From: Panagrolaimus kolymaensis
Lineage: Eukaryota > Nematoda > Chromadorea > Rhabditida > Panagrolaimidae
NCBI GenBank assembly: GCA_028622995.1
Contig: JAJQJQ010000034.1
Location: 1,364,001-1,428,000, forward strand
Direction: 5' to 3'
DNA: 64,000 nt
Positions 1 through 14,734 of this stretch are shown here, piece after piece; the stretch's first letter is position 1, and every line of letters begins with the position of its first letter. Position numbers and translations under genes: made by a program. Below the pieces are notes generated by a model. The model saw only the letters and a list, made by a program, of their open reading frames with translations, had not been told where the DNA came from and did no database searches.

Positions 1-52
1 AAAAGGACCTCAGAAAATAAAATAAAAGTCTCCTCTTTTGTAGAGTCAAACA

Positions 53-2484
53 TAGCAAATTTGCTTTTGATTTTTAACTAAAAATATTTATTTTAATTTC
101 TGAACCTGGCAAAATTAGAGATGAAGATTTTATTGAATTAAAAGGACCTCAGAAAATAAAATAAAAGTCTCCTCTTTTGTAGAGTCAAACATAGCAAATT
201 TGCTTTTGATTTTTTACTAAAAATATTTATTTAAATTTCTGAACCTGCCAAAACGGGTGATGACTATTTTTTATGAATAAATAGGATCTTCAGAAGAAAA
301 AATAAATGTCTCCTCTTTTGTAGAGTCAAACATAGCAAATTTGCTTTTGATTTTTAACTAAAAATATTTATTTTAATTTCTGAACCTGGCAAAATTAGAG
401 ATGAAGATTTTATTGAATTAAAAGGACCTCAGAAAATAAAATAAAAGTCTCCTCTTTTGTAGAGTCAAACATAGCAAATTTGCTTTTGATTTTTTACTAA
501 AAATATTTATTTAAATTTCTGAACCTGCCAAAACGGGTGATGACTATTTTTTATGAATAAATAGGATCTTCAGAAGAAAAAATAAATGTCTCCTCTTTTG
601 TAGAGTCAAACATAGCAAATTTGCTTTTGATTTTTTACTAAAAATATTTATTTAAATTTCTGAACCTGCCAAAACGGGTGATGACTATTTTTTATGAATA
701 AATAGGATCTTCAGAAGAAAAAATAAATGTCTCCTCTTTTGTAGAGTCAAACATAGCAAATTTGCTTTTGATTTTTAACTAAAAATATTTATTTTAATTT
801 CTGAACCTGGCAAAATTAGAGATGAAGATTTTATTGAATTAAAAGGACCTCAAAAAATAAAACAAAAGTCTCCTCTTTTGTAGAGTCAAACAAAGCAAAT
901 TTGCTTTTGATTTTTAACTAAAAATATTTATTTTAATTTCTGAACCTGGCAAAATTAGAGATGAAGATTTTATTGAATTAAAAGGACCTCAAAAAATAAA
1001 ACAAAAGTCTCCTCTATTGTAGAATCAAACAAAGCAAATTTGCTTTTGATTTTTAACTAAAAATATTTATTTTAATTTCTGAACCTGGCAAAATTAGAGA
1101 TGAAGATTTTATTGAATTAAAAGGACCTCAAAAAATAAAACAAAAGTCTCCTCTTTTGTAGAGTCAAACAAAGCAAATTTGCTTTTGATTTTTTACTAAA
1201 AATATTTATTTAAATTTCTGAACCTGCCAAAACGGGTGATGACTATTTTTTATGAATAAATAGGATCTTCAGAAGAAAAAATAAATGTCTCCTCTTTTGT
1301 AGAGTCAAACATAGCAAATTTGCTTTTGATTTTTAACTAAAAATATTTATTTTAATTTCTGAACCTGGCAAAATTAGAGATGAAGATTTTATTGAATTAA
1401 AAGGACCTCAAAAAATAAAACAAAAGTCTCCTCTATTGTAGAATCAAACAAAGCAAATTTGCTTTTGATTTTTAACTAAAAATATTTATTTTAATTTCTG
1501 AACCTGGCAAAATTAGAGATGAAGATTTTATTGAATTAAAAGGACCTCAGAAAATAAAATAAAAGTCTCCTCTTTTGTAGAGTCAAACATAGCAAATTTG
1601 CTTTTGATTTTTTACTAAAAATATTTATTTAAATTTCTGAACCTGCCAAAACGGGTGATGACTATTTTTTATGAATAAATAGGATCTTCAGAAGAAAAAA
1701 TAAATGTCTCCTCTTTTGTAGAGTCAAACATAGCAAATTTGCTTTTGATTTTTAACTAAAAATATTTATTTTAATTTCTGAACCTGGCAAAATTAGAGAT
1801 GAAGATTTTATTGAATTAAAAGGACCTCAGAAAATAAAATAAAAGTCTCCTCTTTTGTAGAGTCAAACATAGCAAATTTGCTTTTGATTTTTTACTAAAA
1901 ATATTTATTTAAATTTCTGAACCTGCCAAAACGGGTGATGACTATTTTTTATGAATAAATAGGATCTTCAGAAGAAAAAATAAATGTCTCCTCTTTTGTA
2001 GAGTCAAACATAGCAAATTTGCTTTTGATTTTTTACTAAAAATATTTATTTAAATTTCTGAACCTGCCAAAACGGGTGATGACTATTTTTTATGAATAAA
2101 TAGGATCTTCAGAAGAAAAAATAAATGTCTCCTCTTTTGTAGAGTCAAACATAGCAAATTTGCTTTTGATTTTTAACTAAAAATATTTATTTTAATTTCT
2201 GAACCTGGCAAAATTAGAGATGAAGATTTTATTGAATTAAAAGGACCTCAAAAAATAAAACAAAAGTCTCCTCTTTTGTAGAGTCAAACAAAGCAAATTT
2301 GCTTTTGATTTTTAACTAAAAATATTTATTTTAATTTCTGAACCTGGCAAAATTAGAGATGAAGATTTTATTGAATTAAAAGGACCTCAAAAAATAAAAC
2401 AAAAGTCTCCTCTATTGTAGAATCAAACAAAGCAAATTTGCTTTTGATTTTTAACTAAAAATATTTATTTTAATTTCTGAACCT
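53..2484. repeat. Higher-order duplication, offset about 1398 bp (10 monomers)
   Basis: The stretch of roughly 53-1086 is repeated at 1451-2484. The order of type A and B monomers is the same, and so are private variants, most tellingly tctattgtagaatc at about 1014 and 2412. The two copies diverge at 1087 versus 2485, where the second copy runs into a type C monomer. This indicates a recent segmental copy of many monomers at once. Boundaries were read by eye. Confidence 0.75.
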
Positions 2485-2560
2485 GCCAATTCGAGTGATG
2501 AAGATTTTTTATGAAATGTTAGGATCTTCAGAAAAACAAATAATTGTCTCCTCTTTTGTA
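2480..2560. repeat. Type C monomer variant (first of three)
   Basis: This monomer carries gccaattcgagtgatgaag followed by tttttatgaaatgttaggatc and aaaaacaaataattg, unlike types A and B. Other copies are at about 3041-3115 and 5545-5620. I see none elsewhere in the window. The first two are 558 bp (four monomers) apart. It may be an older lineage kept near the left edge. Confidence 0.8.
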
Positions 2561-3189
2561 GAGTCAAACATAGCAAATTTGCTTTTGATTTTTAACTAAA
2601 AATATTTATTTTAATTTCTGAACCTGGCAAAATTAGAGATGAAGATTTTATTGAATTAAAAGGACCTCAAAAAATAAAACAAAAGTCTCCTCTTTTGTAG
2701 AGTCAAACAAAGCAAATTTGCTTTTGATTTTTTACTAAAAATATTTATTTAAATTTCTGAACCTGGCAAAATTAGAGATGAAGATTTTATTGAATTAAAA
2801 GGACCTCAAAAAATAAAACAAAAGTCTCCTCTTTTGTAGAGTCAAACATAGCAAATTTGCTTTTGATTTTTAACTAAAAATATTTATTTTAATTTTTGAA
2901 CCTGGCAAAATTAGAGATGAAGATTTTATCTAATTAAAAGGACCTCAAAAAATAAAACAAAAGTCTCCTCTTTTGTAGAGTCAAACAAAGCAAATTTGCT
3001 TTTGATTTTTAACTAAAAATATTTATTTTAATTTCTGAACCTGCCAATTCGAGTGATGAAGATTTTTTATGAAATGTTAGGATCTTCAGAAAAACAAATA
3101 ATTGTCTCCTCTTTTGTAGAGTCAAACATAGCAAATTTGCTTTTGATTTTTTACTAAAAATATTTATTTAAATTTCGGAACCTGGCAAA

Positions 3190-5540
3190 ATTAGAGATGA
3201 AGATTTTATTGAATTAAAAGGACCTCAAAAAATAAAATAAAAGTCTCCTCTTTTGTAGAGTCAAACAAAGCAAATTTGCTTTTGATTTTTAACTAAAAAT
3301 ATTTATTTAAATTTCTGAACCTGGCAAAATTAGAGATGAAGATTTTATTGAATTAAAAGGACCTCAGAAAATAAAATAAAAGTCTCCTCTTTTGTAGAGT
3401 CAAACAAAGCAAATTTGCTTTTGATTTTTAACTAAAAATATTTATTTTAATTTCTGAACCTGGCAAAATTAGAGATGAAGATTTTATCTAATTAAAAGGA
3501 CCTCAAAAAATAAAATAAAAGTCTCCTCTTTTGTAGAGTCAAACAAAGCAAATTTGCTTTTGATTTTTAACTAAAAATATTTATTTAAATTTCTGAACCT
3601 GGCAAAATTAGAGATGAAGATTTTATTGAATTAAAAGGACCTCAGAAAATAAAATAAAAGTCTCCTCTTTTGTAGAGTCAAACAAAGCAAATTTGCTTTT
3701 GATTTTTAACTAAAAATATTTATTTAAATTTCTGAACCTGGCAAAATTAGAGATGAAGATTTTATTGAATTAAAAGGACCTCAGAAAATAAAATAAAAGT
3801 CTCCTCTTTTGTAGAGTCAAACATAGCAAATTTGCTTTTGATTTTTTACTAAAAATATTTATTTAAATTTCGGAACCTGGCAAAATTAGAGATGAAGATT
3901 TTATTGAATTAAAAGGACCTCAAAAAATAAAATAAAAGTCTCCTCTTTTGTAGAGTCAAACAAAGCAAATTTGCTTTTGATTTTTAACTAAAAATATTTA
4001 TTTAAATTTCTGAACCTGGCAAAATTAGAGATGAAGATTTTATTGAATTAAAAGGACCTCAGAAAATAAAATAAAAGTCTCCTCTTTTGTAGAGTCAAAC
4101 ATAGCAAATTTGCTTTTGATTTTTTACTAAAAATATTTATTTAAATTTCGGAACCTGGCAAAATTAGAGATGAAGATTTTATTGAATTAAAAGGACCTCA
4201 AAAAATAAAATAAAAGTCTCCTCTTTTGTAGAGTCAAACAAAGCAAATTTGCTTTTGATTTTTAACTAAAAATATTTATTTAAATTTCTGAACCTGGCAA
4301 AATTAGAGATGAAGATTTTATTGAATTAAAAGGACCTCAGAAAATAAAATAAAAGTCTCCTCTTTTGTAGAGTCAAACATAGCAAATTTGCTTTTGATTT
4401 TTAACTAAAAATATTTATTTTAATTTCTGAACCTGGCAAAATTAGAGATGAAGATTTTATTGAATTAAAAGGACCTCAAAAAATAAAATAAAAGTCTCCT
4501 CTTTTGTAGAGTCAAACATAGCAAATTTGCTTTTGATTTTTAACTAAAAATATTTATTTTAATTTCGGAACCTGGCAAAATTAGAGATGAAGATTTTATT
4601 GAATTAAAAGGACCTCAAAAAATAAAATAAAAGTCTCCTCTTTTGTAGAGTCAAACAAAGCAAATTTGCTTTTGATTTTTAACTAAAAATATTTATTTAA
4701 ATTTCTGAACCTGGCAAAATTAGAGATGAAGATTTTATTGAATTAAAAGGACCTCAGAAAATAAAATAAAAGTCTCCTCTTTTGTAGAGTCAAACAAAGC
4801 AAATTTGCTTTTGATTTTTAACTAAAAATATTTATTTAAATTTCTGAACCTGGCAAAATTAGAGATGAAGATTTTATTGAATTAAAAGGACCTCAGAAAA
4901 TAAAATAAAAGTCTCCTCTTTTGTAGAGTCAAACAAAGCAAATTTGCTTTTGATTTTTAACTAAAAATATTTATTTAAATTTCTGAACCTGGCAAAATTA
5001 GAGATGAAGATTTTATTGAATTAAAAGGACCTCAAAAAATAAAATAAAAGTCTCCTCTTTTGTAGAGTCAAACAAAGCAAATTTGCTTTTGATTTTTAAC
5101 TAAAAATATTTATTTAAATTTCTGAACCTGGCAAAATTAGAGATGAAGATTTTATTGAATTAAAAGGACCTCAGAAAATAAAATAAAAGTCTCCTCTTTT
5201 GTAGAGTCAAACAAAGCAAATTTGCTTTTGATTTTTAACTAAAAATATTTATTTAAATTTCTGAACCTGGCAAAATTAGAGATGAAGATTTTATTGAATT
5301 AAAAGGACCTCAAAAAATAAAACAAAAGTCTCCTCTTTTGTAGAGTCAAACAAAGCAAATTTGCTTTTGATTTTTAACTAAAAATATTTATTTTAATTTC
5401 TGAACCTGGCAAAATTAGAGATGAAGATTTTATCTAATTAAAAGGACCTCTAAAAATAAAACAAAAGTCTCCTCTTTTGTAGAGTCAAACAAAGCAAATT
5501 TGCTTTTGATTTTTAACTAAAAATATTTATTTTAATTTCT
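3190..5540. repeat. Run of pure type A monomers
   Basis: No type B or C monomer is seen between the type C unit at 3041 and the next at 5545. Small shared variants (tttcggaacctgg, tatttaaattt) recur every few units. The run looks like local homogenisation by short-range copying. Confidence 0.7.
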
Positions 5541-8500
5541 GAACCTGCCAATTCGAGTGATGAAGATTTTTTATGAAATGTTAGGATCTTCAGAAAAACA
5601 AATAATTGTCTCCTCTTTTGTAGAGTCAAACATAGCAAATTTGCTTTTGATTTTTAACTAAAAATATTTATTTTAATTTCTGAACCTGCCAAAACGGGTG
5701 ATGACTATTTTTTATGAATAAATAGGATCTTCAGAAGAAAAAATAAATGTCTCCTCTTTTGTAGAGTCAAACATAGCAAATTTGCTTTTGATTTTTAACT
5801 AAAAATATTTATTTTAATTTCTGAACCTGGCAAATTTAGAGATGAAGATTTTATTGAATTAAAAGGACCTCAAAAAATAAAACAAAAGTCTCCTCTTTTG
5901 TAGAGTCAAACAAAGCAAATTTGCTTTTGATTTTTTACTAAAAATATTTATTTAAATTTCGGAACCTGGCAAAATTAGAGATGAAGATTTTATTGAATAA
6001 ATAGGATCTTCAGAAAATAAAATAAAAGTCTCCTCTTTTGTAGAGTCAAACATAGCAAATTTGCTTTTGATTTTTAACTAAAAATATTTATTTTAATTTC
6101 TGAACCTGGCAAAATTAGAGATGAAGATTTTATTGAATAAATAGGATCTTCAGAAGAAAAAATAAATGTCTCCTCTTTTGTAGAGTCAAACATAGCAAAT
6201 TTGCTTTTGATTTTTAACTAAAAATATTTATTTTAATTTCTGAACCTGGCAAAATTAGAGATGAAGATTTTATTGAATTAAAAGGACCTCAGAAAATAAA
6301 ATAAAAGTCTCCTTTTTTGTAGAGTCAAACATAGCAAATTTGCTTTTGATTTTTAACTAAAAATATTTATTTTAATTTCTGAACCTGCCAAAACGGGTGA
6401 TGACTATTTTTTATGAATAAATAGGATCTTCAGAAGAAAAAATAAATGTCTCCTCTTTTGTAGAGTCAAACATAGCAAATTTGCTTTTGATTTTTAACTA
6501 AAAATATTTATTTTAATTTCTGAACCTGCCAAAACGGGTGATGACTATTTTTTATGAATAAATAGGATCTTCAGAAGAAAAAATAAATGTCTCCTCTTTT
6601 GTAGAGTCAAACATAGCAAATTTGCTTTTGATTTTTAACTAAAAATATTTATTTTAATTTCTGAACCTGGCAAATTTAGAGATGAAGATTTTATTGAATT
6701 AAAAGGACCTCAAAAAATAAAACAAAAGTCTCCTCTTTTGTAGAGTCAAACAAAGCAAATTTGCTTTTGATTTTTTACTAAAAATATTTATTTAAATTTC
6801 GGAACCTGGCAAAATTAGAGATGAAGATTTTATTGAATTAAAAGGACCTCAGAAAATAAAATAAAAGTCTCCTCTTTTGTAGAGTCAAACATAGCAAATT
6901 TGCTTTTGATTTTTAACTAAAAATATTTATTTAAATTTCTGAACCTGGCAAAATTAGAGATGAAGATTTTATTGAATTAAAAGGACCTCAGAAAATAAAA
7001 TAAAAGTCTCCTCTTTTGTAGAGTCAAACAAAGCAAATTTGCTTTTGATTTTTAACTAAAAATATTTATTTAAATTTCGGAACCTGGCAAAATTAGAGAT
7101 GAAGATTTTATTGAATTAAAAGGACCTCAGAAAATAAAATAAAAGTCTCCTCTTTTGTAGAGTCAAACATAGCAAATTTGCTTTTGATTTTTAACTAAAA
7201 ATATTTATTTAAATTTCTGAACCTGGCAAAATTAGAGATGAAGATTTTATTGAATTAAAAGGATCTCAAAAAATAAAATAAAAGTCTCCTCTTTTGTAGA
7301 GTCAAACAAAGCAAATTTGCTTTTGATTTTTAACTAAAAATATTTATTTTAATTTCTGAACCTGGCAAATTTAGAGATGAAGATTTTATTGAATTAAAAG
7401 GACCTCAGAAAATAAAATAAAAGTCTCCTCTTTTGTAGAGTCAAACAAAGCAAATTTGCTTTTGATTTTTAACTAAAAATATTTATTTAAATTTCTGAAC
7501 CTGGCAAAATTAGAGATGAAGATTTTATTGAATTAAAAGGACCTCAGAAAATAAAATAAAAGTCTCCTCTTTTGTAGAGTCAAACATAGCAAATTTGCTT
7601 TTGATTTTTAACTAAAAATATTTATTTTAATTTCTGAACCTGGCAAAATTAGAGATGAAGATTTTATTGAATTAAAAGGACCTCAGAAAATAAAATAAAA
7701 GTCTCCTCTTTTGTAGAGTCAAACATAGCAAATTTGCTTTTGATTTTTAACTAAAAATATTTATTTTAATTTCTGAATCTGCCAAAACGGGTGATGACTA
7801 TTTTTTATGAATAAATAGGATCTTCAGAAGAAAAAATAAATGTCTCCTCTTTTGTAGAGTCAAACATAGCAAATTTGCTTTTGATTTTTAACTAAAAATA
7901 TTTATTTTAATTTCTGAACCTGGCAAAATTAGAGATGAAGATTTTATTGAATTAAAAGGACCTCAGAAAATAAAATAAAAGTCTCCTCTTTTGTAGAGTC
8001 AAACATAGCAAATTTGCTTTTGATTTTTAACTAAAAATATTTATTTTAATTTCTGAATCTGCCAAAACGGGTGATGACTATTTTTTATGAATAAATAGGA
8101 TCTTCAGAAGAAAAAATAAATGTCTCCTCTTTTGTAGAGTCAAACATAGCAAATTTGCTTTTGATTTTTAACTAAAAATATTTATTTTAATTTCTGAACC
8201 TGGCAAAATTAGAGATGAAGATTTTATTGAATTAAAAGGACCTCAAAAAATAAAACAAAAGTCTCCTCTTTTGTAGAGTCAAACAAAGCAAATTTGCTTT
8301 TGATTTTTTACTAAAAATATTTATTTTAATTTCTGAACCTGCCAAAACGGGTGATGACTATTTTTTATGAATAAATAGGATCTTCAGAAGAAAAAATAAT
8401 TGTCTCCTCTTTTGTAGAGTCAAACAAAGCAAATTTGCTTTTGATTTTTTACTAAAAATATTTATTTTAATTTCTGAACCTGGCAAAATTAGAGATGAAG

Positions 8501-10971
8501 ATTTTATTGAATTAAAAGGACCTCAGAAAATAAAATAAAAGTCTCCTCTTTTGTAGAGTCAAACATAGCAAATTTGCTTTTGATTTTTAACTAAAAATAT
8601 TTATTTTAATTTCTGAACCTGGCAAAATTAGAGATGAAGATTTTATTGAATTAAAAGGACCTCAAAAAATAAAACAAAAGTCTCCTCTTTTGTAGAGTCA
8701 AACAAAGCAAATTTGCTTTTGATTTTTTACTAAAAATATTTATTTAAATTTCTGAACCTGGCAAAATTAGAGATGAAGATTTTATTGAATTAAAAGGACC
8801 TCAAAAAATAAAACAAAAGTCTCCTCTTTTGTAGAGTCAAACATAGCAAATTTGCTTTTGATTTTTTACTAAAAATATTTATTTTAATTTCTGAACCTGG
8901 CAAAATTAGAGATGAAGATTTTATTGAATTAAAAGGACCTCAGAAAATAAAATAAAAGTCTCCTCTTTTGTAGAGTCAAACATAGCAAATTTGCTTTTGA
9001 TTTTTAACTAAAAATATTTATTTTAATTTCTGAATCTGCCAAAACGGGTGATGACTATTTTTTATGAATAAATAGGATCTTCAGAAGAAAAAATAAATGT
9101 CTCCTCTTTTGTAGAGTCAAACATAGCAAATTTGCTTTTGATTTTTAACTAAAAATATTTATTTTAATTTCTGAACCTGGCAAAATTAGAGATGAAGATT
9201 TTATTGAATTAAAAGGACCTCAAAAAATAAAACAAAAGTCTCCTCTTTTGTAGAGTCAAACAAAGCAAATTTGCTTTTGATTTTTAACTAAAAATATTTA
9301 TTTTAATTTCTGAACCTGGCAAAATTAGAGATGTAGATTTTATTGAATTAAAAGGACCTCAAAAAATAAAACAAAAGTCTCCTCTTTTGTAGAGTCAAAC
9401 AAAGCAAATTTGCTTTTGATTTTTTACTAAAAATATTTATTTAAATTTCTGAACCTGGCAAAATTAGAGATGAAGATTTTATTGAATTAAAAGGACCTCA
9501 AAAAATAAAACAAAAGTCTCCTCTTTTGTAGAGTCAAACATAGCAAATTTGCTTTTGATTTTTTACTAAAAATATTTATTTTAATTTCTGAACCTGGCAA
9601 AATTAGAGATGAAGATTTTATTGAATTAAAAGGACCTCAGAAAATAAAATAAAAGTCTCCTCTTTTGTAGAGTCAAACATAGCAAATTTGCTTTTGATTT
9701 TTAACTAAAAATATTTATTTTAATTTCTGAATCTGCCAAAACGGGTGATGACTATTTTTTATGAATAAATAGGATCTTCAGAAGAAAAAATAAATGTCTC
9801 CTCTTTTGTAGAGTCAAACATAGCAAATTTGCTTTTGATTTTTAACTAAAAATATTTATTTTAATTTCTGAACCTGGCAAAATTAGAGATGAAGATTTTA
9901 TTGAATTAAAAGGACCTCAAAAAATAAAACAAAAGTCTCCTCTTTTGTAGAGTCAAACAAAGCAAATTTGCTTTTGATTTTTTACTAAAAATATTTATTT
10001 AAATTTCTGAACCTGGCAAAATTAGAGATGAAGATTTTATTGAATTAAAAGGACCTCAAAAAATAAAACAAAAGTCTCCTCTTTTGTAGAGTCAAACATA
10101 GCAAATTTGCTTTTGATTTTTTACTAAAAATATTTATTTTAATTTCTGAACCTGGCAAAATTAGAGATGAAGATTTTATTGAATTAAAAGGACCTCAGAA
10201 AATAAAATAAAAGTCTCCTCTTTTGTAGAGTCAAACATAGCAAATTTGCTTTTGATTTTTAACTAAAAATATTTATTTTAATTTCTGAATCTGCCAAAAC
10301 GGGTGATGACTATTTTTTATGAATAAATAGGATCTTCAGAAGAAAAAATAAATGTCTCCTCTTTTGTAGAGTCAAACATAGCAAATTTGCTTTTGATTTT
10401 TAACTAAAAATATTTATTTTAATTTCTGAACCTGGCAAAATTAGAGATGAAGATTTTATTGAATTAAAAGGACCTCAAAAAATAAAACAAAAGTCTCCTC
10501 TTTTGTAGAGTCAAACAAAGCAAATTTGCTTTTTATTTTTTACTAAAAATATTTATTTTAATTTCTGAACCTGCCAAAACGGGTGATAACTATTTTTTAT
10601 GAATAAATAGGATCTTCAGAAGAAAAAATAAAAGTCTCCTCTTTTGTAGAGTCAAACATAGCAAATTTGCTTTTGATTTTTAACTAAAAATATTTATTTT
10701 AATTTCTGAACCTGGCAAAATTAGAGATGTAGATTTTATTGAATTAAAAGGACCTCAAAAAATAAAACAAAAGTCTCCTCTTTTGTAGAGTCAAACAAAG
10801 CAAATTTGCTTTTTATTTTTTACTAAAAATATTTATTTTAATTTCTGAACCTGCCAAAACGGGTGATGACTATTTTTTATGAATAAATAGGATCTTCAGA
10901 AGAAAAAATAAAAGTCTCCTCTTTTGTAGAGTCAAACATAGCAAATTTGCTTTTGATTTTTAACTAAAAAT

Positions 10972-12888
10972 ATTTATTTTAATTTCTGAACCTGCCAAAA
11001 CGGGTGATGACTATTTTTTATGAATAAATAGGATCTTCAGAAGAAAAAATAAATGTCTCCTCTTTTGTAGAGTCAAACATAGCAAATTTGCTTTTGATTT
11101 TTAACTAAAAATATTTATTTTAATTTCTGAACCTGGCAAAATTAGAGTTGTAGATTTTATTGAATTAAAAGGACCTCAAAAAATAAAACAAAAGTCTCCT
11201 CTTTTGTAGAGTCAAACATAGCAAATTTGCTTTTGATTTTTTACTAAAAATATTTATTTAAATTTCTGAACCTGGCAAAATTAGAGATGAAGATTTTATT
11301 GAATTAAAAGGACCTCAAAAAATAAAACAAAAGTCTCCTCTTTTGTAGAGTCAAACATAGCAAATTTGCTTTTGATTTTTTACTAAAAATATTTATTTTA
11401 ATTTCTGAACCTGGCAAAATTAGAGATGAAGATTTTATTGAATTAAAAGGACCTCAAAAAATAAAACAAAAGTCTCCTCTTTTGTAGAGTCAAACAAAGC
11501 AAATTTGCTTTTGATTTTTTACTAAAAATATTTATTTAAATTTCTGAACCTGGCAAAATTAGAGATGAAGATTTTATTGAATTAAAAGGACCTCAAAAAA
11601 TAAAACAAAAGTCTCCTCTTTTGTAGAGTCAAACATAGCAAATTTGCTTTTGATTTTTTACTAAAAATATTTATTTTAATTTCTGAACCTGGCAAAATTA
11701 GAGATGAAGATTTTATTGAATTAAAAGGACCTCAGAAAATAAAATAAAAGTCTCCTCTTTTGTAGAGTCAAACATAGCAAATTTGCTTTTGATTTTTTAC
11801 TAAAAATATTTATTTTAATTTCTGAACCTGCCAAAACGGGTGATGACTATTTTTTATGAATAAATAGGATCTTCAGAAGAAAAAATAAATGTCTCCTCTT
11901 TTGTAGAGTCAAACATAGCAAATTTGCTTTTGATTTTTAACTAAAAATATTTATTTTAATTTCTGAACCTGGCAAAATTAGAGATGTAGATTTTATTGAA
12001 TTAAAAGGACCTCAAAAAATAAAACAAAAGTCTCCTCTTTTGTAGAGTCAAACATAGCAAATTTGCTTTTGATTTTTTACTAAAAATATTTATTTAAATT
12101 TCTGAACCTGGCAAAATTAGAGATGAAGATTTTATTGAATTAAAAGGACCTCAAAAAATAAAACAAAAGTCTCCTCTTTTGTACAGTCAAACATAGCAAA
12201 TTTGCTTTTGATTTTTTACTAAAAATATTTATTTTAATTTCTGAACCTGGCAAAATTAGAGATGAAGATTTTATTGAATTAAAAGGACCTCAAAAAATAA
12301 AACAAAAGTCTCCTCTTTTGTAGAGTCAAACAAAGCAAATTTGCTTTTGATTTTTTACTAAAAATATTTATTTAAATTTCTGAACCTGGCAAAATTAGAG
12401 ATGAAGATTTTATTGAATTAAAAGGACCTCAAAAAATAAAACAAAAGTCTCCTCTTTTGTAGAGTCAAACATAGCAAATTTGCTTTTGATTTTTTACTAA
12501 AAATATTTATTTTAATTTCTGAACCTGGCAAAATTAGAGATGAAGATTTTATTGAATTAAAAGGACCTCAGAAAATAAAATAAAAGTCTCCTCTTTTGTA
12601 GAGTCAAACATAGCAAATTTGCTTTTGATTTTTTACTAAAAATATTTATTTTAATTTCTGAACCTGCCAAAACGGGTGATGACTATTTTTTATGAATAAA
12701 TAGGATCTTCAGAAGAAAAAATAAATGTCTCCTCTTTTGTAGAGTCAAACATAGCAAATTTGCTTTTGATTTTTAACTAAAAATATTTATTTTAATTTCT
12801 GAACCTGGCAAAATTAGAGATGTAGATTTTATTGAATTAAAAGGACCTCAAAAAATAAAACAAAAGTCTCCTCTTTTGTAGAGTCAAA
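10972..12888. repeat. Tandem 836-bp higher-order repeat (six monomers)
   Basis: Positions 10972-12052 recur at 11808-12888 with an offset of 836 bp. The anchor is a monomer with gatgtagattt instead of gatgaagattt, at 11151, 11987 and 12823. Differences between copies are few (for example 11147 and 12184). Copies match in both monomer type and monomer order. Confidence 0.75.
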
Positions 12889-14734
12889 CAAAGCAAATTT
12901 GCTTTTTATTTTTTACTAAAAATATTTATTTTAATTTCTGAACCTGCCAAAACGGGTGATGACTATTTTTTATGAATAAATAGGATCTTCAGAAGAAAAA
13001 ATAAAAGTCTCCTCTTTTGTAGAGTCAAACATAGCAAATTTGCTTTTGATTTTTAACTAAAAATATTTATTTTAATTTCTGAACCTGCCAAAACGGGTGA
13101 TGACTATTTTTTATGAATAAATAGGATCTTCAGAAGAAAAAATAAATGTCTCCTCTTTTGTAGAGTCAAACATAGCAAATTTGCTTTTGATTTTTAACTA
13201 AAAATATTTATTTTAATTTCTGAACCTGCCAAAACGGGTGATGACTATTTTTTATGAATAAATAGGATCTTCAGAAGAAAAAATAAATGTCTCCTCTTTT
13301 GTAGAGTCAAACATAGCAAATTTGCTTTTGATTTTTAACTAAAAATATTTATTTTAATTTCTGAACCTGGCAAAATTAGAGATGTAGATTTTATTGAATT
13401 AAAAGGACCTCAAAAAATAAAACAAAAGTCTCCTCTTTTGTAGAGTCAAACATAGCAAATTTGCTTTTGATTTTTTACTAAAAATATTTATTTAAATTTC
13501 TGAACCTGGCAAAATTAGAGATGAAGATTTTATTGAATTAAAAGGACCTCAAAAAATAAAACAAAAGTCTCCTCTTTTGTAGAGTCAAACAAAGCAAATT
13601 TGCTTTTGATTTTTTACTAAAAATATTTATTTTAATTTCTGAACCTGGCAAAATTAGAGATGAAGATTTTATTGAATTAAAAGGACCTCAAAAAATAAAA
13701 CAAAAGTCTCCTCTTTTGTAGAGTCAAACAAAGCAAATTTGCTTTTGATTTTTTACTAAAAATATTTATTTTAATTTCTGAACCTGGCAAAATTAGAGAT
13801 GAAGATTTTATTGAATTAAAAGGACCTCAGAAAATAAAATAAAAGTCTCCTCTTTTGTAGAGTCAAACATAGCAAATTTGCTTTTGATTTTTAACTAAAA
13901 ATATTTATTTTAATTTCTGAACCTGGCAAAATTAGAGATGAAGATTTTATTGAATTAAAAGGACCTCAAAAAATAAAATAAAAGTCTCCTCTTTTGTAGA
14001 GTCAAACAAAGCAAATTTGCTTTTGATTTTTTACTAAAAATATTTATTTAAATTTCTGAACCTGGCAAAATTAGAGATGAAGATTTTATTGAATTAAAAG
14101 GACCTCAAAAAATAAAACAAAAGTCTCCTCTTTTGTAGAGTCAAACATAGCAAATTTGCTTTTGATTTTTTACTAAAAATATTTATTTTAATTTCTGAAC
14201 CTGGCAAAATTAGAGATGAAGATTTTATTGAATTAAAAGGACCTCAGAAAATAAAATAAAAGTCTCCTCTTTTGTAGAGTCAAACATAGCAAATTTGCTT
14301 TTGATTTTTAACTAAAAATATTTATTTTAATTTCTGAACCTGCCAAAACGGGTGATGACTATTTTTTATGAATAAATAGGATCTTCAGAAGAAAAAATAA
14401 ATGTCTCCTCTTTTGTAGAGTCAAACATAGCAAATTTGCTTTTGATTTTTAACTAAAAATATTTATTTTAATTTCTGAACCTGGCAAAATTAGAGATGTA
14501 GATTTTATTGAATTAAAAGGACCTCAAAAAATAAAACAAAAGTCTCCTCTTTTGTAGAGTCAAACAAAGCAAATTTGCTTTTGATTTTTTACTAAAAATA
14601 TTTATTTTAATTTCTGAACCTGCCAAAACGGGTGATGACTATTTTTTATGAATAAATAGGATCTTCAGAAGAAAAAATAAAAGTCTCCTCTTTTGTAGAG
14701 TCAAACATAGCAAATTTGCTTTTGATTTTTAACT

